Positions 35,339 to 46,856 of a DNA stretch of 64,000 nt are shown one piece after another (positions within the stretch are counted from its first letter, which is position 1; the number at the start of each line of letters is the position of its first letter). Source of the DNA: Cunninghamia lanceolata (Eukaryota > Streptophyta > Pinopsida > Cupressales > Cupressaceae). Position numbers and translations under genes: made by a program. The DNA lies in contig BSBN01000333.1 in the NCBI GenBank assembly GCA_027924645.1, positions 10,551,399 to 10,615,398 on the forward strand. The letters run 5' to 3'. Under the pieces are notes generated by a model. It saw nothing but the letters and a program-made list of their open reading frames with translations. It made no database searches and had not been told where the DNA came from.

Positions 35339-37835
35339 TGTGAGGACCGCCCTTTCTACTACTATTGTTATGACTATTTACAGTACTGTTATTGTTACTT
35401 TCATATTTGTGGGATAGCAATTCCCGGAATTTGTCAGACTATTTAACTTTATTATGTTTTCGGGAAAACTAATTGGGTGATGTTTGGATAAGTTACTTTT
35501 CAGAAAAATGAATTAGGGATGATGGAAAAATTGTAATATGATTTTTTTTTATTATGTTAAATTGTACTAAGGCATGAGAATGCATGTGTTATTTATGTTG
35601 CTTCGGCTATGATGAATTTATGTGGTTACTGATCTTGTAATTGAGTGTGCAGGGACTACTAATCAAACCACAGATTTCGGAGATCAGTCCACACCTTGTT
35701 AATTGTTATTCCCTGTTAAGCCGATCTGGTTCCACGAAGAACCAAGATCTCTTTGTGTTTGATGTCTTGATGTAATGTGGTCTTTCGTATGGTCGAGTGG
35801 GTTAGGTTACCCTCATGTATCATTATTTTTATAAGTAAGTGTTGTTAAGAGATTGAATTTGAAATTTCTATTTTTCTTTAAATTATGAGGCCCTTTTTCT
35901 TGTGCTTTACCTTGACCTGGGGTGTCTTGTTTGGGTTAAAATTGACCCTGGGTTCTACCCCATGGGTCCAGGGGCCCATTTGGCATGGGTAACCCTTGAG
36001 TAACCTCCATCTAGTCAACTTAACCTTTCCCTGAAGTTAAGTGGCGAAAATTGGAGGTAGGAGGGGACATGATGGGTTGTACCAACACTCAACCCATCCC
36101 CTCTACTTTACCCTAGATAAGAGATGCCATCCATTAGTAAAAGTTACCTCTTCTTTAGTAAGATTCCCCCATGTACTATGGGGACACCCATGTGAAGAAA
36201 GGAGAAAGAGGCATGGGTCACCTGTCTTGTTCCCATTTAACTCTTTTTTTTATTTCTCCCATGAGAAAGTGGAGTCACATGAAAGGATTAAGGAGTCCCC
36301 TTGGGAATGGAGAGTGACATAAGCCACCTGGACAGTATAGTGATTTTTGGGAAGGGTGAGGAGGTGACAAGTGTCACTTCCCCATTTCTCAAAATTGGAA
36401 AGAAAGAGAATTTTGGGTTATTTATTTTCAAATTTTGGGATGAGAGGGAGTTAGTTGAATTTTGGGGAAACTCTTTCATTTTGGCCTTACCAAAAATAGA
36501 GAAGTTAGTTTGGAAGATAGAGAAGAGAGAGGGAGTTGGTGGCTAAGCTTGGAAGTGAACTCTGTGGACTCTGCAACAACTTCATTCCAGGAGGGCTTGC
36601 AAGGTTGGTCTGAATTTTACCTTTGTTATGGTAGGACTGAAATGTGTATGAAATGTGTGTAACATATGTGTTTAAATTTGTTTCTGTGGGGTTCTTGTCG
36701 GGTGTTTGACAGAGCGTCTCCCATTTGGGAGAAATGCTCATCAAGTTTGGGGTAGGGGAGGAGAGATCCTCCTCGGGTGCATACCTGTTCCATCTTTTGG
36801 GATGTTGAAAGCCTTGAGGGCATGTATCTGTGACTGTATTTTTGACTTGTGAGTCATATGCAGATTTCTTGTAAAATGTGATCACACTTGGTTGAGACCA
36901 AGAGAAATTTTATATGAGTTCATTTATCTGTCAGGGTGACACCCTGGAGTCGAGTGTATCCACTCTCCTGCCCCTTATGAAACTCACTGTAGTTGAGTTT
37001 CCGTATTGTGTAAAATAGCCACGGGTGTAGGTGTGCTTTGGGATTGTTGTTGTTTCTGTTGTGAAGTGGAGTGTTTGAGTACCCAGGTGTGAGTATGGTC
37101 TCCCTAGCTCGGGGGTGACCCTCTTGCGGGTCTACGGTAGGGAGGAGAGCTAGACAAGTGGTATTTTCTTCTTTGTTTGTCTTTGATATGCAGGTTTTTC
37201 TCTTGGAGCTTTCTGGTTGGCTATTTATGAAGAAACAGATTATCTTCTTGTCATGAGAATTAGGCCTGGTTTATTTCATAGAAATGAAGAGAGAACACCT
37301 CTCTTGTTATTGTTGTAAATTACTGATATTCTGGGAGTGAAGGAAATCACCTCCCTGGTCTTGTTATTATTGGACTTTAATTGGTTGTCATAAGTTTTCA
37401 GTTGTATACGGTTTGGGAGGAGAAAGTTCATATCTGGGAAGTTGGTATTCATGATTGTGAAACTGTAATGTGAATGTGCTTAAATTTTTAAGTTGATGTT
37501 TACAACCTTTGTTCAATAGCAATTTTTGTGTTTCAAGTATTACTGAAAGAAATAAATTCGTTTTTTGCAACTTAATCTGAGTTGTTTACATTTGAAAGTT
37601 TGGAATTGCTTCTTTAGTTGAAATGCTAGTTCCCTTTTAATGTTGAAATGGAAAAGACAGTTTTTAAATATTTGAGCTTTCTCCATAATAATGGATTCTG
37701 TTAATTTAGAAGAATTAGAGGAATTCTAGCATGTAAATATAATCTGTTTGTAAATTTACAAGTCTTATATGTTTATAACAATGGAATAATTTATACTTAT
37801 ACTAAGGGAAGAGCTATTTATCATTTGGTGAAATT

Positions 37836-37892
<57 letters not shown>

Positions 37893-38129
37893 CTAATTGT
37901 TATGACAATTCCTATATACTATGTTGATTTGGAGAAAATGCATAGAGTAGTGAATTAAAAAAAAAATTGTCGAAATTGGAATTATACAAAAATAATATTT
38001 TTCTCTAAATACTTTATAAATATATATATAGAGATATATATAAATTTCTCATTTTGAGTAATTATCATTTTAGAAAATAATAGAGAAATTGAAAGTAATT
38101 ATAATTGTTATATATAAAAAAAAAAGGGG

Positions 38130-38187
<58 letters not shown>

Positions 38188-38279
38188 TATATAAACATGA
38201 AATATATATATATATATATATATATAAATATATTATCGTTGTTATATATATACATATATATATATATATTTATATATGA

Positions 38280-38310
<31 letters not shown>

Positions 38311-38409
38311 TGAAGATATTTTATTATTGATAATAATCAACGAACGGAGAAAGACTGTCAAAAAAATTAAGCCGCGGGTAACAAATTACACAGTCGTTAT
38401 TTACTATGG

Positions 38410-38528
38410 GCGGTGGGGAAGAAAACCCCACCGCAGGTTTTCGTCATATTTGGAGGTGTGGAGTGGGGCGGAGCCCCACCCACACCCCACGTCGTGGGAA
38501 TGTGGGTGGGGCTCCGCCCCACTCCACA
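38410..38528. repeat. GC-rich inverted-repeat module in LTR4
   Basis: 28-bp arms at 38457-38484 and 38501-38528, unchanged from the other LTRs. Confidence 0.92.
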
Positions 38529-38568
38529 TCTCCCCTCCTCCATACCCTTATGCCTCCCGCGGATTTTG

Positions 38569-38711
38569 GCTGCCGCTCTGCGGCCACCTTAAACCCCCGT
38601 CCGCCGCTCTGCGGCCACCTTAAACCCCGTCCGCCGCTCTGCGGCCACCTCTGATCCCCGTCCGCCGCTCTGCGGCCACCTCAGATCCCCGTCCGCCGCT
38701 TTGCGGCCACC
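38569..38711 (+). repeat. GC-rich 31-bp tandem repeat in LTR4 (5 units)
   Basis: Same five units as in LTR1. Confidence 0.92.
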
Positions 38712-38937
38712 GCCGCCCATGGCCGCCATCTGCTGTGGGTTGAAAGCCATAAAAAAATGTAGGGCTTGGGCCCTAACATATGAATGGGTGATTTGATAAA
38801 TAAATTCAGTTTATTTTTATATAGCTCTATATATAGGCATATATATATATATATTATATATGTCTATGTATATAGCTATATATATAATATAAGAATGATT
38901 AGATACATCTGTATATATATATATATATATAGATATA

Positions 38938-38974
<37 letters not shown>

Positions 38975-39031
38975 GTTTAAGTTGTGGGGAACCAATTTGT
39001 TCATTATTGAGATATTTAAATAAATATATTT

Positions 39032-39091
<60 letters not shown>

Positions 39092-40580
39092 TATATATAT
39101 TTATATTTATTGGGCCCTCGTTTAAAAATCGTTAATAACTATGTTTCATGGATATGGAAAAAAAAAAATAATATATATATATATATATAAATAACAATTA
39201 TATTCTCACAGGAGATGTTATTAAGTTTCGAACACAACTACCAAAGAAGCTATATTACCATGAACAGAGTTTTATAAAGTGGTGAACCACCTATACCTAT
39301 AGACAACGTCATACGAGTTACAAACAGTGTATGAATCGTAATTATGAGTAACAGTAACAACAGTAATTCTAAACAAGAGAAAATAAAATTATAATGTAAA
39401 GAGAGTTTAGGAATATTCAGTGATACTCTGGAAAGAGATTCTCGGAAGTTTCAACTAAAAAAACATACTAACAATCACCCGGAAAATGAAGAGGAAAATT
39501 ACACAACTCCTTACTCAAAAAGAACACTGGAAATAAACTTAAGAAGCCACCACTGACGATCCTTGTGGCCATATTAATCTCAACTGTAGCAAACAATCTC
39601 ATATGTAAACCTGTAAGAGGTTCCGAAGAAGGAAAAACCAACATTGGAAAACACAGAGGAGAAAATGCGCGACATATCTCACACGGGATAAGAGAACTAA
39701 GTTGACGGACCCTTCTGTCAATTGTGCTTAGGTACAAGTTGACTAAGTATTTACGGAGAGGAGGAACCTAGATCGGGGAAGATTAGGAGACTGAGTCCAG
39801 CGAAATAGTAAACCAGCCTATGTGACCGAGATCATCCTGAAATTAGGTTTAATATCAACAATAGCTGCAGTAATAACCCTGATTGACGTAAATCACGAAG
39901 AAAGGACAGGATGCACATAAAGAAAGTATAGAAAATGAAAGAGAGAGAGAGACCGAAATATAAACACACTAAATGAACTAAGAGATAGTTAAGGTAAGGG
40001 CGATAAAGATATAATCCAACTTAAGAACTTGTGGAAAGGGAAGAGAGGGCAACCAAACCGCCTTGTTGAAAATGCTAAGTCATAGGATGGGTATGTTTCA
40101 GGAAACAAGAGAGGAGACAGACAACCGTGCCTAGCTGAAAAATGACTAAATAGGGAGATCACTAGCCGGTTTAGTTGGAACAAGGCGTCGAGGGGAGTGG
40201 TTCCTCTATCAGCGAACCACGTGCGTAAATGAGTGCAGCGTAATTCCCACTAACGCCGTAAGGCATTTTGCTACCGAACATTGCCGAGGGTGCGATTAAA
40301 GGACTTGGGTAATCTCACTCTTGCAATGATGTTAGCAGCATTGTATCGACCCTCTTGTTGATCTATATGTTTCCGTTTGCACGCCATTATACTTGTATTC
40401 CGTCGATGAGTATAGTGTTTCGCCATGAGAGAACACCGTTGAGCATGCGTACGCATGCGAAAGGGGTTTTTAGGACGGTGTGAGAAAAGTTTTTCATATC
40501 TCGTGTCATAACCACATGACAGATGTGGCTATGACACGTGCGAAGTGAGTTGTGACCACAAGGAAAATGTGGGCATGACA

Positions 40581-40585
40581 TCATA
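40581..40585. repeat. Target-site duplication, right copy (TCATA) of the chromovirus array
   Basis: Matches 4626-4630 exactly. Removing one copy with the array joins the copia-1 integrase in register. Confidence 0.94.
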
Positions 40586-41440
40586 AGTCTTCTAGTGTGT
40601 TGGATCTTATTCATTCTGATGTGTTTGGTCCTGTGAATGTTCCTTTGATCTCTAAATCTATATATTTTGTTTCATTCATTACTGGCTACAGTAGAAGGAC
40701 ATGGGTTTATTTTCTCAGAAGCAAATCTGAAGTCTTTAGTCGGTTCAAAGAGTTTAAATCTTTTATTGAGAATTAAGCCTTTGAGAATTGATAACGGTGG
40801 TGAGTTTTGTTCCGCAGAGTTTGATAAGTTCTATAAAGAACATGGGATTGAAAGACATAAGACAACTCCATACACCCCTCAGCAAAATGGAGTTGTAGAG
40901 AGGATGAACAAGATGTTGCTAGAGAGGGCTAGGAGTATGATTAGTGATGCTAGCCTTGAATAGAAGTTTTGGGTTCAAGCTGTAGCCACTGCTTGCTACC
41001 TGGTAAACAAGTCTCCTACATCAGCTCTTGTTGATAAGACACCCATGTGTGGTCTGGTAAGAAGCCTACATTAAGACATCTTCATGTTTTTGGTTGTGAG
41101 GCATATGCTCATGTGGCTAGGGAGAAGAGGTCAAAATTGGAGAAGAAGGTTGTTAAGTGTATCTTCATTGGTTATGGTGTTGGTGTGAAAGGGTACAAGC
41201 TTTGGGATCTTGTGGCTGAGAAAGTGTTGTACAACAGAAGTGTTATTTTCAGAGAGCTAACACCTTCTCTTGTTGTTCTATAGCCAAAAGAGAAAGAAAA
41301 GAAAGAGGATGTGGTTCAGTTTCCTTCTACCCCTAAGAAGACTGAACTGAAAGACCCTGTGAGACCTGAAGATGAGGAGAGCTCTAGCAGCTCTAAAATA
41401 TTAGAAGAAGTAGAACCTCAACCTCAGCCTTTAAGGAGGT
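40586..41440 (+). pseudogene. copia-1 integrase core and C-terminal part (decayed)
   Basis: The continuation of the integrase cut at 4630: LDLIHSDVFGPV carries the first catalytic Asp, RIDNGGEF the second and TPQQNGVVERMN the Glu. LRHLHVFGCEAYAHV and KCIFIGYG follow. Frameshifts near 40770 and 41045 and stops (for example after SDASLE, near 40960) disable it. The acidic, serine-rich linker to RT begins near 41280. The enzyme would join the element DNA to the chromosome. Confidence 0.88.
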
Positions 41441-42404
41441 CTACATGAACAAGGAAGCAACCTGATAGGTTTAGATATTCATTGCTAGATTCTAGTTGTT
41501 CTTTCGCCTTGATTACTAACACTGATGAGCCTAGAACTATGACAGAGGCTATGGGTATGAAAGATGCAGGTTCCTGGAAGGAGGCCATGGAAGATGAGAT
41601 GGCTTCTTTGGAGAAGAATAAAACTTGGGAATTGGTGCCTTTGCCTAAAGGACGGAAACCTATTGGTTCTAAATGGGTGTTCAAGAAGAAATTCGGTATA
41701 GATGGAAGTGTTGAGAAGTACAAGGCTAGATTGGTTACGAAGGGGTATTCACAAGTGGAGGGAATTGATTATAGTGAAATTTTCTCTCCCATTGCAAAGA
41801 TGACATCTATTCAGTTCTTGTTATCTCTTTTAGTAGCTTATGACTTAGAAGTGGAGCAGATGGATGTGAAGGCAACATTCCTTCATCGTGACTTAGGGGA
41901 AGAGATTTACATGTCACATCCAGAGCATTAAATAGAGAAAGGTAAAGAACATTTGGTTTGCAAGTTGAAGAAGTCTTTGTATGTTTTGAAGTAATATCCT
42001 GGGATGTGGTATATGAAATTCGATGCCTTTGTGTTGTCAATTGGATTTTTGAGATCAAAATCAATCATTGTGTGTATTACAAATTTTACAATGATCGTAT
42101 TCTCATTATTGCATTATATGTTGATGATATGTTGTTAATTGGGAATGGTAAAAATATGATTTCTAGTTTGAAGTCTCAGTTGTCAGCATAGTTTGAGATG
42201 AAAAACTTAGGGGTATCCAGGTACATTATGGGAATGGAAATCAGAAGAGACAGAGCTAACAAAAAAATTTGGTTAAGACAAAGTAAGCATGTGAAGACAG
42301 TGTTAGAAAGATTTAGCATGGTAGATTGCAGACCATTGTGTGTTCCTATTTCTTTGGGGACTAATTTATCTGTTAATGATTGTCCAAAACTCCTTCTGAT
42401 ATGA
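41441..42404 (+). pseudogene. copia-1 reverse transcriptase (decayed)
   Basis: Copia-type RT with WKEAMEDEMASLEKNKTWELV, KWVFKKKFG, ARLVTKGYSQ, VEQMDVKATFLH and the catalytic YVDDML at 42117-42128. Stops replace probable Gln codons (HPEH-stop, LK-stop-YPGMWY, LSA-stop-FEMKNLG), and a frameshift lies near 42050. Placement after integrase confirms Ty1/copia. The catalytic Asp pair is still present, but the gene cannot make a whole protein. Confidence 0.88.
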
Positions 42405-43106
42405 AGGACATGAGCAGAGTACCTTATTCTAGTGTTGTTGGCAGCTTGATGTATGCTATGGTCTGTACTAGACCAAACATTGCCCAAGCAGTGGGAGTCC
42501 TTAGTCAGTTCATGGCTAATCCTGGACAGGTACATTAGGATGCAGTGAAGAGAGTGTTTAGATATTTGTGGGGTACTTCCAAGTATTCCCTATATTATCA
42601 TGGTCATCCTATAGGACCTTTTCATTCTATGAGTATCTGTGGATATGTGGATTTTGATTGGGCGGGTGACATTGACAGCAGGAGATCCACCAGTACTTAT
42701 ATGTTTACTATGTTCAGTGGTGCAATTAGTTGGATGAGTAAGCAGCAACCTGTGGTCGCTTTGTCCATGACAAAAGTAGAGTATATGGCAGATACTCATG
42801 CTTGTAAGGAAGCCATTTGGCTTAAGAGATTGTGTTCATATATTGGTGTTGATGCAGGACAGATTACTATCTATTGTGACAGTCAGAGTGCGATTTGCTT
42901 AGCAAAGAATCCAACTTTCCATGCCAGAACAAAGCATATTGATGTACAATTTTATTTTTGTATGAGACATGGTGGAAGATGGGAAGGTGATATTGGAGAA
43001 GATAGACACTTTGAAGAATGTTGCAGATGCATTAACGAAACCAGTGGGCACTAATAAGTTCATATGGTGTTCGGAGTTTATGGACCTCTTGACCTCTAGC
43101 AGTTAA
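42405..43106 (+). pseudogene. copia-1 RNase H and end of pol (decayed)
   Basis: After a frameshift near 42395 the frame reads SRVPYSSVVGSLMYAMVCTRPNI, then FDWAGDIDSRRSTSTYMF, with the RNase H core (KVEYMADTHACKEAIWLKRL and IYCDSQSAICLAKNP). A last frameshift near 42955 leads to KNVADALTKPVG and the natural stop TAA at 43104-43106. RNase H removes the RNA strand during reverse transcription. Confidence 0.88.
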
Positions 43107-43142
43107 ATCCTATTATTCTATTATTCCTTACAAGGTGTTCAA

Positions 43143-43154
43143 CAAGTGGGAGAA
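43143..43154 (+). other. Polypurine tract of copia-1
   Basis: The purine-rich run CAAGTGGGAGAA ends at the first base of the 3' LTR. One T interrupts it. Confidence 0.7.
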
Positions 43155-44125
43155 TGTTGGGAATTAAGGTGTCTCAACCTTGGTAATTTCCTAGCATTGA
43201 CTTTTTTATTGTGGTAAATATTTTTTACTATGTCATAATTTTCTTGTTTACCATGCTTCGTCATCTAGTAAATTTGACATGGTGAGTTGTCAATTACTAG
43301 GAGGTGACATGGAAGGTGACAAGGATGCATTTTTGTCCTCACATGAGGATGTAGGCATTCTACCTTGGGATAGGACATTTGTGATGTGTGTTGGCTAGTT
43401 GTAAGGTGTGTAAGTCCTTATGACAGATTCCTATGACAAACGATGACACGTAAGGACCAGATTCTATGACCGGTTGGACAAGTGTTGTAAAGCATCTTTG
43501 CATGGAGAAAAGTTAAAAGTTGGACGTCCAAGGAAGGATAAGGACAAGTTGTAAGAGCATATTCTAAATATAGTCATTTATGATGATTCTCTTACAGCTG
43601 TAAGTCCTGTAAGAATGACAGATTCTTCTTACAGTTGTAAGAGGTTGTAAGGCATCTTTACTTGATGTAGACAAGTGTGTTTTCATACAAGAGGCATTGG
43701 ATATTGTGCCATATGGCCTATTGGATGCCCAACCTCTAGAAGGTTCCATTCTTGCTTCATATCTCTATAAAATAGGTGCTTGGAGTGGAGTGTTGCATAG
43801 TTTTTTGAGAGGTAGTATTATGCTGCCGAAATAACTCTAGATACGACTGTCGAAGACTCCTTAGAGCTTGCATTGCAAGTGTATTGTAAACCATTATAGT
43901 TTTGATAATACATTTTACAAGTTTTGGAGTGTGGGGTTTTTCTCTTAAAAGGGTTTTCCCCACGGTATATCTTGTGTCTATCTTTTGTGTGTGTATGTGT
44001 TGCTGCAATATCTTTGTTGTTGTGTTAACATGACTGTAACTGTAAAGGTTTAAAAAGAATTTGCATACATCTCTCCTCATTAGATTAGTGTAGGAAGCAT
44101 TTTTCACACACCTTGCTTCCTTTCA
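43155..44125 (+). repeat. copia-1 3' LTR (971 bp)
   Basis: It starts TGTTGGGAATTAAGG and ends CTTGCTTCCTTTCA, then ATTTT. It aligns with 2015-3005. It has a 19-bp segment absent from the 5' LTR and lacks two of the short repeat units seen there. TATAAAATA is at 43766-43774. Confidence 0.92.
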
Positions 44126-44130
44126 ATTTT
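44126..44130. repeat. Target-site duplication, right copy (ATTTT) of copia-1
   Basis: Matches 2010-2014. The Tat RT reading frame resumes directly after it. Confidence 0.93.
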
Positions 44131-45100
44131 CTAGCTACAATCAGATCAAAATAGCACCAGAAGACCAACAAAAGATCACTTTTACATGTCCATGGGGTAC
44201 ATATTGTTGGAACGTGATGCCATTTGGACTAAAAAGTTAGGAGCAACATACCAGAGAGCAATGACTACAATTTTCCATGATATGATGCATACCATTATGG
44301 AAGATTATGTGGATGACATTTTAGGCAAATCACTCACTCAAGAAGAACATCTGCAAGTATTAGACAAAATCTTTCAGAGACTAGAGCAATTCAATGTCTG
44401 TTTGAATCCAAAGAAGTGTGTGTTCAGAGTTACATCCATTAATCTTTTAGGATATATAGTTTCATCCAATGACATTGAGTTGGATCCGACAAAAGTGAAA
44501 GCTACAATGGAAATTCCACCACCCAAAAATATCAGTCAACTGAGGTCATTGTAAGGAAAGTTGCAGTCTATCCGTTGGTTTATCTCACAATTGGCCAACA
44601 AATGTCATCCATTTACTCATCTCCTGCACAAGAACATTCCTTTCAGATGGGATGAGATATGTGAATAGGCCTTTCAACTCCTAAAAGAGCATCTGATGAA
44701 TCCACCAATCCAAGGCAAACCACTTTTACGTTATATTTCAGCTACACCAATTGCTCTAGGAGCTCTACTGGCATAGCAATATTATGAAGGAAAGGAATGG
44801 GCTATTTACTAGATCAGTCAGACATTGGTAGGCTATGAGATACAATACACGCCTATTAAACAAGCATGCCTTGCCGTAGTCTTTGCATCCCAAAAACTAA
44901 GACATTATATGCTCACACATTTAATCAAGTTGGTAGCAAAGATAGATCCATTGAAGTATTTGCTCAGTAAGGTTACTCTAACAGGCAGACTATCAAAGTG
45001 GGTAATTATTCTTAGTTAATTCGACATTGAATATGTGGATAGAAGACCAATAAAGGCCAAGTGATTTTGGATCAGTTAGCAGATGCACCATTGAATGATG
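44131..45100 (+). pseudogene. Tat-lineage RT (rest) and first RNase H (decayed)
   Basis: RT resumes with SYNQIKIAPEDQQKITFTCPWGTY, followed by ATYQRAM and the catalytic YVDD at 44306-44317, then GYIVSSNDIELDPTKVKA. The connection and RNase H follow: WFISQLANKCHPFTHLL, FRWDEIC-stop-AF, TPIKQACLAVVFASQKLRHYML. Stops occur near 44554, 44668, 44777 and 44813, and a frameshift near 45060. All motifs are in normal Ty3/gypsy order. Confidence 0.85.
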
Positions 45101-45160
45101 ACAATCCATTAAGTTTTGAATTTCCATATGAAGCCATCTTCAGCATAACAACACAAGCAT

Positions 45161-45570
45161 GAAAACTCTATTTTGATGGATCTTATACACAACATGGGTC
45201 AGGAGCAGGCATTTTGTTGGTCACATCTCAAGGAGATACAATCCTAAAATCGTATAGACTACTTTTCCCTTGTACCAACAATGTGGTAGAATATGAGGCA
45301 TTGGTCATTGGTCTCAAAATGGCTATAGAATGGAAAGTCTGAGAGCTTCATGTGTACGGAGATTCACAACTAGTCATCAATCAAGTAAATGATGACTATC
45401 AAACCAAGGATGAGAAGTTAATACCTTACAAGCGTATGGTAGATGACTTTAAAGAATATTTTGTTATGATTTCCTTTGAAAAAATACCAAGATTAGAGAA
45501 CAAAGCTACAGATGCCATGGCAACCATTGCATCACTCCTAGATACACTGAAAAAATCAATCATGTTATGA
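45161..45570 (+). pseudogene. Second (archaeal-type) RNase H domain of the Tat element
   Basis: LYFDGSYTQHGSGAGILLV opens an RNase H fold, then CTNNVVEYEALVIGL, the catalytic Glu region, and HVYGDSQLVINQVN. It is the extra domain known from the Tat lineage, lying between the retroviral RNase H and integrase. It supports the lineage call independently of sequence age. One stop sits inside (WKV-stop-ELHVYG). The frame otherwise runs to the TGA near 45568. Confidence 0.85.
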
Positions 45571-45577
45571 GTTCTTA

Positions 45578-46856
45578 ATGGAGCCAGTGTCTAATCCTGC
45601 TTATGATATCCCTGAGACAAGAATCATATGTCACATAGTAGGATCTAATTCCCCCTTGTACGGAAATATCTATACCTATTTGAATGAGAATACATTACCA
45701 CCTAGTTTATCCAATAATCAACGGAGAACCTTCATCCGTCAAGCCGCTCACTATACCATAATTGTTGATACCCTTTATCGACGAGGTCTTGATGGTACTC
45801 TCCTTAGGTGTCTAGAAAGTGAGGAATATCAAACCACCTTAAGAGAAGTGCATGAAGGTATTTGCGAAACGCACTCTAGTGGTCCTACCTTGGCTAAGAA
45901 ACTTATGTGTATGGGATATTATTGGCCAAGTATGGAAACGGGCTCTTATCATTTTGTGAAAAGGTGCAAGAAATGTCAAATTCATGGAAATCTAATACAT
46001 GCACCGACATAAGAGCTGCAACCTTTAATGACTCCTTGGCCTTTTTGCCAATGGGGACTTGACCTTGTTGGTAAGATTCATCCCCCATCATCTAAAATTG
46101 TACCCTTAACCAATGTCACAGGTAAGCAAATTGCCTCATTCATCCTGAACTATATCATTTGTTGATATGGCATTCCTTTATCCATTATCATTGATAACGA
46201 TAGACCTTTTAAAAATTAGGATGTCAAGGAACTCTGTGACAAGCTCCATATCCAACACCGTTTCTCCACCCCATACTACCCCCAAGGAAACGGTTGGGCA
46301 GAGGTGTCTAATAAAACAATCTTGAAAATTTTGAAGAAGACTGTCGATGATGCCAGCCGCAATTGGCATGTACAACTAAATCCTGCTCTGTGGGCCTACC
46401 ATACTAGTATCTGCACACCCACAGGTGAAACACCCTACGCCCTTGTCTATGGCTCAAAAGCAATCTTTCCTATTGAGGTCGAGTTACCATCTCTATGAGT
46501 ATCATTAAAAGGTCTAATAACTGATGAAGAGTATCAAGTTTCCAAACTTTAGGAGTTAGAGTTGTTGGAGGAAAGATGACAAAGTTCCTTCAATCATCTC
46601 AAAGCCTATCAACAACGGATGTCAAGAAGCTACAACCACAGAGTAAAACCCAGAGTATTTCAAGTCGGTGACCTAGTTCTCAAGAAAAAGCCCAAAAATC
46701 AGTAGGATGGGGGAAAGAAAGGAAAGTTTGAACCAAATTGGCTTGGTCCTTATGTAATCATTGCTGCTTATGGATTGGGAGCGTACCAGTTAGCAACATC
46801 AAAAGGTGAGTTGTTCTATGATCCCATCAACAGTATGCATCTTTGAAAGTTTTATA
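45578..46856 (+). pseudogene. Tat-lineage integrase (decayed)
   Basis: The N-terminal zinc domain (HEGICETHSSG, KRCKKCQIHG) is followed by the core with GLDLVGKIHPP (first Asp), SIIIDNDRPF (second Asp) and GNGWAEVSNK (Glu), then HTSICTPTGETPYALVYG. The C-terminal stretch (VFQVGDLVLKKKPKNQ, WLGPYVIIAAYG, GAYQLATSKGE) reaches 46856. Stops near 46012, 46162, 46219, 46498, 46552, 46579 and 46704 disable it. No chromodomain follows, which separates it from the chromovirus in this window. Confidence 0.87.

Larger units (their letters stand above)
37839..39190. repeat. AT microsatellite blocks in LTR4
   Basis: The first run (37839-37886) is 48 bp. The block around 39036-39100 has its own pattern of TTTATA interruptions. 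Confidence 0.93.
4631..40580 (+). mobile_element. Three-unit tandem array of a Ty3/gypsy chromovirus sharing LTRs
   Basis: The order is LTR1 (4631-9830), interior 1, LTR2 (14814-20045), interior 2, LTR3 (25029-30344), interior 3, LTR4 (35339-40580), all on +. Each interior (about 4.98 kb) has a Met-tRNA primer site, one gag-pol ORF and a purine tract. One TCATA duplication flanks the array, so it derives from one integration event. A single copy would be about 15.4 kb with LTRs longer than the interior. The C-terminal chromodomain and order PR-RT-RNH-IN place it in the chromoviruses, and the protein most resembles the Tekay/Del group (inference). Unequal recombination between LTRs is the simplest origin. 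An assembly artefact must be excluded. Confidence 0.93.
35339..40580 (+). repeat. Chromovirus LTR4 (5242 bp), outer 3' LTR
   Basis: The right end of the array, followed directly by TCATA. Homopolymer states match LTR3. Its palindrome is at 40443-40458 and its stem-loop at 40502-40538. Confidence 0.95.
2015..44125 (+). mobile_element. Ty1/copia LTR retrotransposon copia-1, disrupted by a nested chromovirus array
   Basis: The full copia order is present: 5' LTR (2015-3005), Met-tRNA primer site, gag, protease, integrase, RT, RNase H, purine tract and 3' LTR (43155-44125). Integrase before RT identifies Ty1/copia. The ATTTT duplication defines both ends. Without the 35.95-kb insert and one TCATA copy, the element would be about 6.2 kb, normal for the group. 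The proteins carry many stops and several frameshifts, so the copy is dead. By hand count the two LTRs differ at roughly 6-7% of sites plus indels, so it is clearly older than the chromovirus inside it. Confidence 0.93.

Noticed and set aside
4631..40580. Ordinary segmental duplication or three separate insertions
   Set aside because: The period ends exactly at LTR edges, no target duplications lie at inner junctions, and only one TCATA pair is found.
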